Shown: positions 61,701 through 64,000 of the stretch, piece after piece
Layout: each line of letters opens with the position of its first letter
Position numbering within the stretch: position 1 is the first letter of the stretch
Source: JAFEDN01 sp963832945
GTDB lineage: Bacteria; Pseudomonadota; Gammaproteobacteria; Coxiellales; Coxiellaceae
Assembly (NCBI GenBank): GCA_963832945.1
Contig: CAWHVV010000006.1
Span: 62,001-126,000, forward strand
Length of the DNA: 64,000 nt
Direction: 5' to 3'
The notes under the pieces: model-generated
Told to the model about the DNA's origin: nothing
Database searches by the model: none
Seen by the model: the letters and a program-made list of their open reading frames with translations, nothing else
Made by a program: the position numbers and the translations under genes

Positions 61701-63308
61701 AGATTCATATAAAGAACATAATAACCGTGCGGCGTTTGGAGTTGTGCTTTTGACATAGAGAGTCACGGTATTGAATATATCAACCGTCACAAAATCAATA
61801 GCCTGTGCTTCGCATTTTTGTTCTTTCAGGTATCTGTTCAGAGAACCCTCGAAATGATGGATATCCTTCAGAGAAGATTTATGAGTTAAGACGTTAACCT
61901 TTCCTGTATTTTTGGCTAATGCGTTGCAATTTTTAGCGCTCAATTCCAGGGATTGATGGGTTTGGGCCAGTTTAAGTATTCCTGTTAGCAGTTTCTGTAC
62001 TAAACTACTGCCTTCAGGCGGAACATCCTGGGCGATTCTGAAATCTTTAAGAAATTTTAGTAAAGAAAACATTTTCTGGGGGGATTCGGCAAAGCGACCG
62101 CGAAGTTTTTCATCGGAACCATAGCCTACCATCACACCATTAATCAATTCCGCCAGGCCTTTGGTCGGATCATAATAACATGTATAATTAGGAGTATCTG
62201 AATGTTTATTACGTTCATCATACGATACCTTGGCGGGCCAATTCATTTCCAGTGCATGAAGTAATTCACTATAAATACCCAAAACATCCGGCTGGGTTGT
62301 GAATGTTGTATAACGAGGGATTTCTAGCGCTTGCAATTGTTGATTAATGTCAACCAGTTGTTTAATTTCCTGGTCTGTTATCATTATATTGCCCAGGTAT
62401 TCATAAATTATTTTGATCAAATCAAGTGTCATATGCTCCAGTTCGGGTGCGTCTTTTAAGAAATCCACTGATGTTCTTCTGGTTTCCAGATTTACCCAAT
62501 CTGAAATAAAAGAGGGTATACTCTCCAAAATTTTTTTAAAGGGATCGTTACTCGGACTAATGAGCAGATTAGCGGCGCCATTTTCCTCTTTAGAAAACCA
62601 TTTAATGCTGGGTTCATCCCAAGTCGTCAGCCATGCATTGATTTCGGTTAAACTCAGTTCCCGTTCTGCGGCGAAGAATGATTTTTGCAGTTCGGTATCC
62701 CGTCCTAATTTAATAATCTCAAGTTTTATTTGTTTGGTTAAAAATTGTGCCTGGAGAGGTGTCAGACAGTATTCTTCATAGCCGCATAATAATAAGCTGG
62801 GTTTAATTATTTCATTCAGTATTTCAGGAACGGTTTCTGCATAATTTCTGTTAAGAAATTCAATAAAGTTATCTAAATAGAAGAAATAACGGTTAGATCT
62901 GCGATTAACATAAGAGGGATGTTTAACTTTTTGGATTACATTATCTTCAAATAAACGTTTCAGTGCCTCTTTTCCAGACTTATATTGCGTTCTAAAGGTA
63001 TCACTTTCATCCTGAAAACATAATAGATTGATTGGCTGAGTATTATTCTCCTGGATGTGTTTTATGGATGCGTAGGCCGCACTCAGAAATATTTTTACAT
63101 AAAAAGGGATGTCTTCGACGGGTTCCATTAACTCTTGTAATTTTTTCCAATTATTTTGTAATTGAGTTATTTCAGCCTGTTTATTTCTTACTCCTAGAAA
63201 ATCATAAATAATTCGGGCCAATTCAAGCGGCATAAATTTTAAATCGGATATGGCTTGAAAGGAATTATCGGCGTAGTTGCTATAGTCATCAAACGTTTTA
63301 AATTTCAT
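61074..63308 (-). CDS. 744-aa protein of unknown function with F-box-like motifs, tandem paralogue 1
   Basis: Large soluble-looking, mostly helical protein. Two short F-box-like motifs occur: FMPLELARIIYDFLGVRNKQ near residue 30 and MTLDLIKIIYEYLGNIMITDQEI near residue 305, each followed by a similar Leu/Gln-rich helix, so the N-terminal half may be an internal duplication. No TM or signal peptide. No known family. A second copy follows on the same strand upstream. The type of motif and the effector-like neighbours suggest a secreted protein, but this is inferred. Confidence 0.65.
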   Translation of the reverse strand: MKFKTFDDYSNYADNSFQAISDLKFMPLELARIIYDFLGVRNKQAEITQLQNNWKKLQELMEPVEDIPFYVKIFLSAAYASIKHIQENNTQPINLLCFQDESDTFRTQYKSGKEALKRLFEDNVIQKVKHPSYVNRRSNRYFFYLDNFIEFLNRNYAETVPEILNEIIKPSLLLCGYEEYCLTPLQAQFLTKQIKLEIIKLGRDTELQKSFFAAERELSLTEINAWLTTWDEPSIKWFSKEENGAANLLISPSNDPFKKILESIPSFISDWVNLETRRTSVDFLKDAPELEHMTLDLIKIIYEYLGNIMITDQEIKQLVDINQQLQALEIPRYTTFTTQPDVLGIYSELLHALEMNWPAKVSYDERNKHSDTPNYTCYYDPTKGLAELINGVMVGYGSDEKLRGRFAESPQKMFSLLKFLKDFRIAQDVPPEGSSLVQKLLTGILKLAQTHQSLELSAKNCNALAKNTGKVNVLTHKSSLKDIHHFEGSLNRYLKEQKCEAQAIDFVTVDIFNTVTLYVKSTTPNAARLLCSLYESLPNKLIHISPSAYLHLMVKGGTLTAFLKVIDSFKKVIGNTELDGCQQYLQQSLENLNFDSRGLSEFKWHSYFGYKATVSHRLFKEIKSLEFTPGIQAVRDHVLKIVNEVKSYTDQVFIFSNPIKKRDTLFNLMKTHTEMSNALFVPNLDKITELEQGIKVLKSWKTALQPLREADQCIKKSHKRAKKGIEDFKLTLTMLQTEKFDLSL

Positions 63309-63376
63309 ATAGTTAAAACCATTTTTTTCCTACTTATGGATCCAACCCCCGCCTGAAGAGACGGGGGTAGATAACA

Positions 63377-64000
63377 TTATAGAGAAAGATCAAATTTTTC
63401 TGTTTGCAGCATTGTCAGGGTAAGCCCAAAGTCCTCAATCCCTTTTTTGGCCCGTTTATGAGATTCCTTGATACATGGGTCTACCTCTAGCAAGGGTTGC
63501 AAAGCTGTTTTCCAGGATTCAAGGAACTTTATACCCCGCTCTAATTCAGTGATTTTATCGAGATTAGGGACAAAGAGTACATTCGATATCTCCGTATGCG
63601 TTTTCATCAAATTGAGCAAAGTCTCACGTTTTTTTATGGAATCACTTAAAATAAATATTTTATCCGTATAAGGCTTTGCCTCATTGACAATTTTTAAGAC
63701 ATGATCCCTGACAGCCTGGATCCCGGGAGTAAATTCCAGTGATTTGATCTCCGTAAAAAGACGATGGGATACAGTAGCCTTATACCCAAAGTAACTGTGC
63801 CATTTAAATTCAGATAAACCTTTGGAATCTAAGTTAAGGTTTTCCAAACTTTGCTGCAGGTATTGTTGGCGTCCGTCCAGCTCAGTATTTCCAATGGCTT
63901 TCTTAATAGAATCAATTACCTTTAAAAAGGCATTGAGAGTGCCTCCTTTGACCATTAGTTGCAAATAAGCAGACGGCGAGATATGAATTAATTTGTTAGG
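63377..64000 (-). CDS. tandem paralogue 2 of the 744-aa protein (N terminus outside window)
   Basis: The 207 residues present align to the C-terminal part of the 744-aa protein, from PNKLIHISPSAY to the identical end LQTEKFDLSL, with roughly nine in ten residues the same. The frame is open to the window edge. Differences are scattered substitutions rather than breaks, so both copies appear under coding constraint. Confidence 0.75.
   Translation of the reverse strand, partial: PNKLIHISPSAYLQLMVKGGTLNAFLKVIDSIKKAIGNTELDGRQQYLQQSLENLNLDSKGLSEFKWHSYFGYKATVSHRLFTEIKSLEFTPGIQAVRDHVLKIVNEAKPYTDKIFILSDSIKKRETLLNLMKTHTEISNVLFVPNLDKITELERGIKFLESWKTALQPLLEVDPCIKESHKRAKKGIEDFGLTLTMLQTEKFDLSL

Overview
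The window reads as a piece of a gammaproteobacterial chromosome. It carries lpxB, rnhB, relA, phoBR, dnaE, recJ, trpR, greA, a pilV/W/X minor-pilin set and a carA-carB-greA order. Several eukaryote-like proteins (ankyrin, F-box, leucine-rich repeat, and a tandem family with F-box-like motifs) and a chagasin-type cysteine-protease inhibitor suggest a host-associated member of the Legionellales/Coxiellaceae-like group. That placement is inferred from gene content; no marker tree was run.

Layout. 0-3.2 kb: gltX (partial), cysS, a small monooxygenase-like protein and a membrane protein. 3.3-8.3 kb: a 1330-aa ankyrin protein and a Panacea-type (DUF4065) gene pair that looks like a toxin-antitoxin system. 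8.8-13.9 kb: methyltransferase, enoyl-CoA hydratase, cNMP/CPBP protease, then the NfeD-stomatin pair. 14-21.8 kb: the most unusual locus. Two divergent operons carry cysteine desulfurase-YcaO-TfuA on one side and ThiS-like carrier, E1/rhodanese and a cNMP-PqqD-M50 membrane protease on the other. Together they look like a complete route for moving sulfur from cysteine onto a peptide backbone (thioamidation), with no obvious precursor gene. 21.8-27.1 kb: F-box protein, a 1.09-kb foldback element with 9-bp target duplication, pilVWX and an LRR protein. 27.5-32.4 kb: carA and carB, both broken many times, and greA with an A7 frameshift. 32.4-46.2 kb: nucleotidyltransferase-archease-RtcB, a HigBA-like pair, phoB with a PhoR lacking its membrane sensor, purine permease, D-Ala-D-Ala carboxypeptidase, chagasin, SDR, TrhO-like protein, deformylase, lpxB, a possible gnnA and rnhB. 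46.4-60.7 kb: dnaE (frameshifted just after its clamp-binding motif), aconitase, tRNA-Leu(CAA), DUF883-type membrane proteins, relA, rlmD, recJ (frameshifted) and trpR. 60.7-64 kb: a 37-aa membrane peptide and a tandemly duplicated family of large unknown proteins.

Repeats link distant parts of the window. A ~207-217-bp MITE with terminal inverted repeats (TCAGCAATTCCCG) and 8-bp target duplications occurs in full or partial form at seven places. Two of these lie inside dnaE and rlmD, where they stay in frame and add peptide segments, much like Rickettsia palindromic elements. A second palindrome family lies upstream of dnaE and the F-box gene. Single-base lesions checked in greA, dnaE, recJ and part of carA fall in homopolymer runs, so sequencing error must be separated from real gene decay before reading them biologically.
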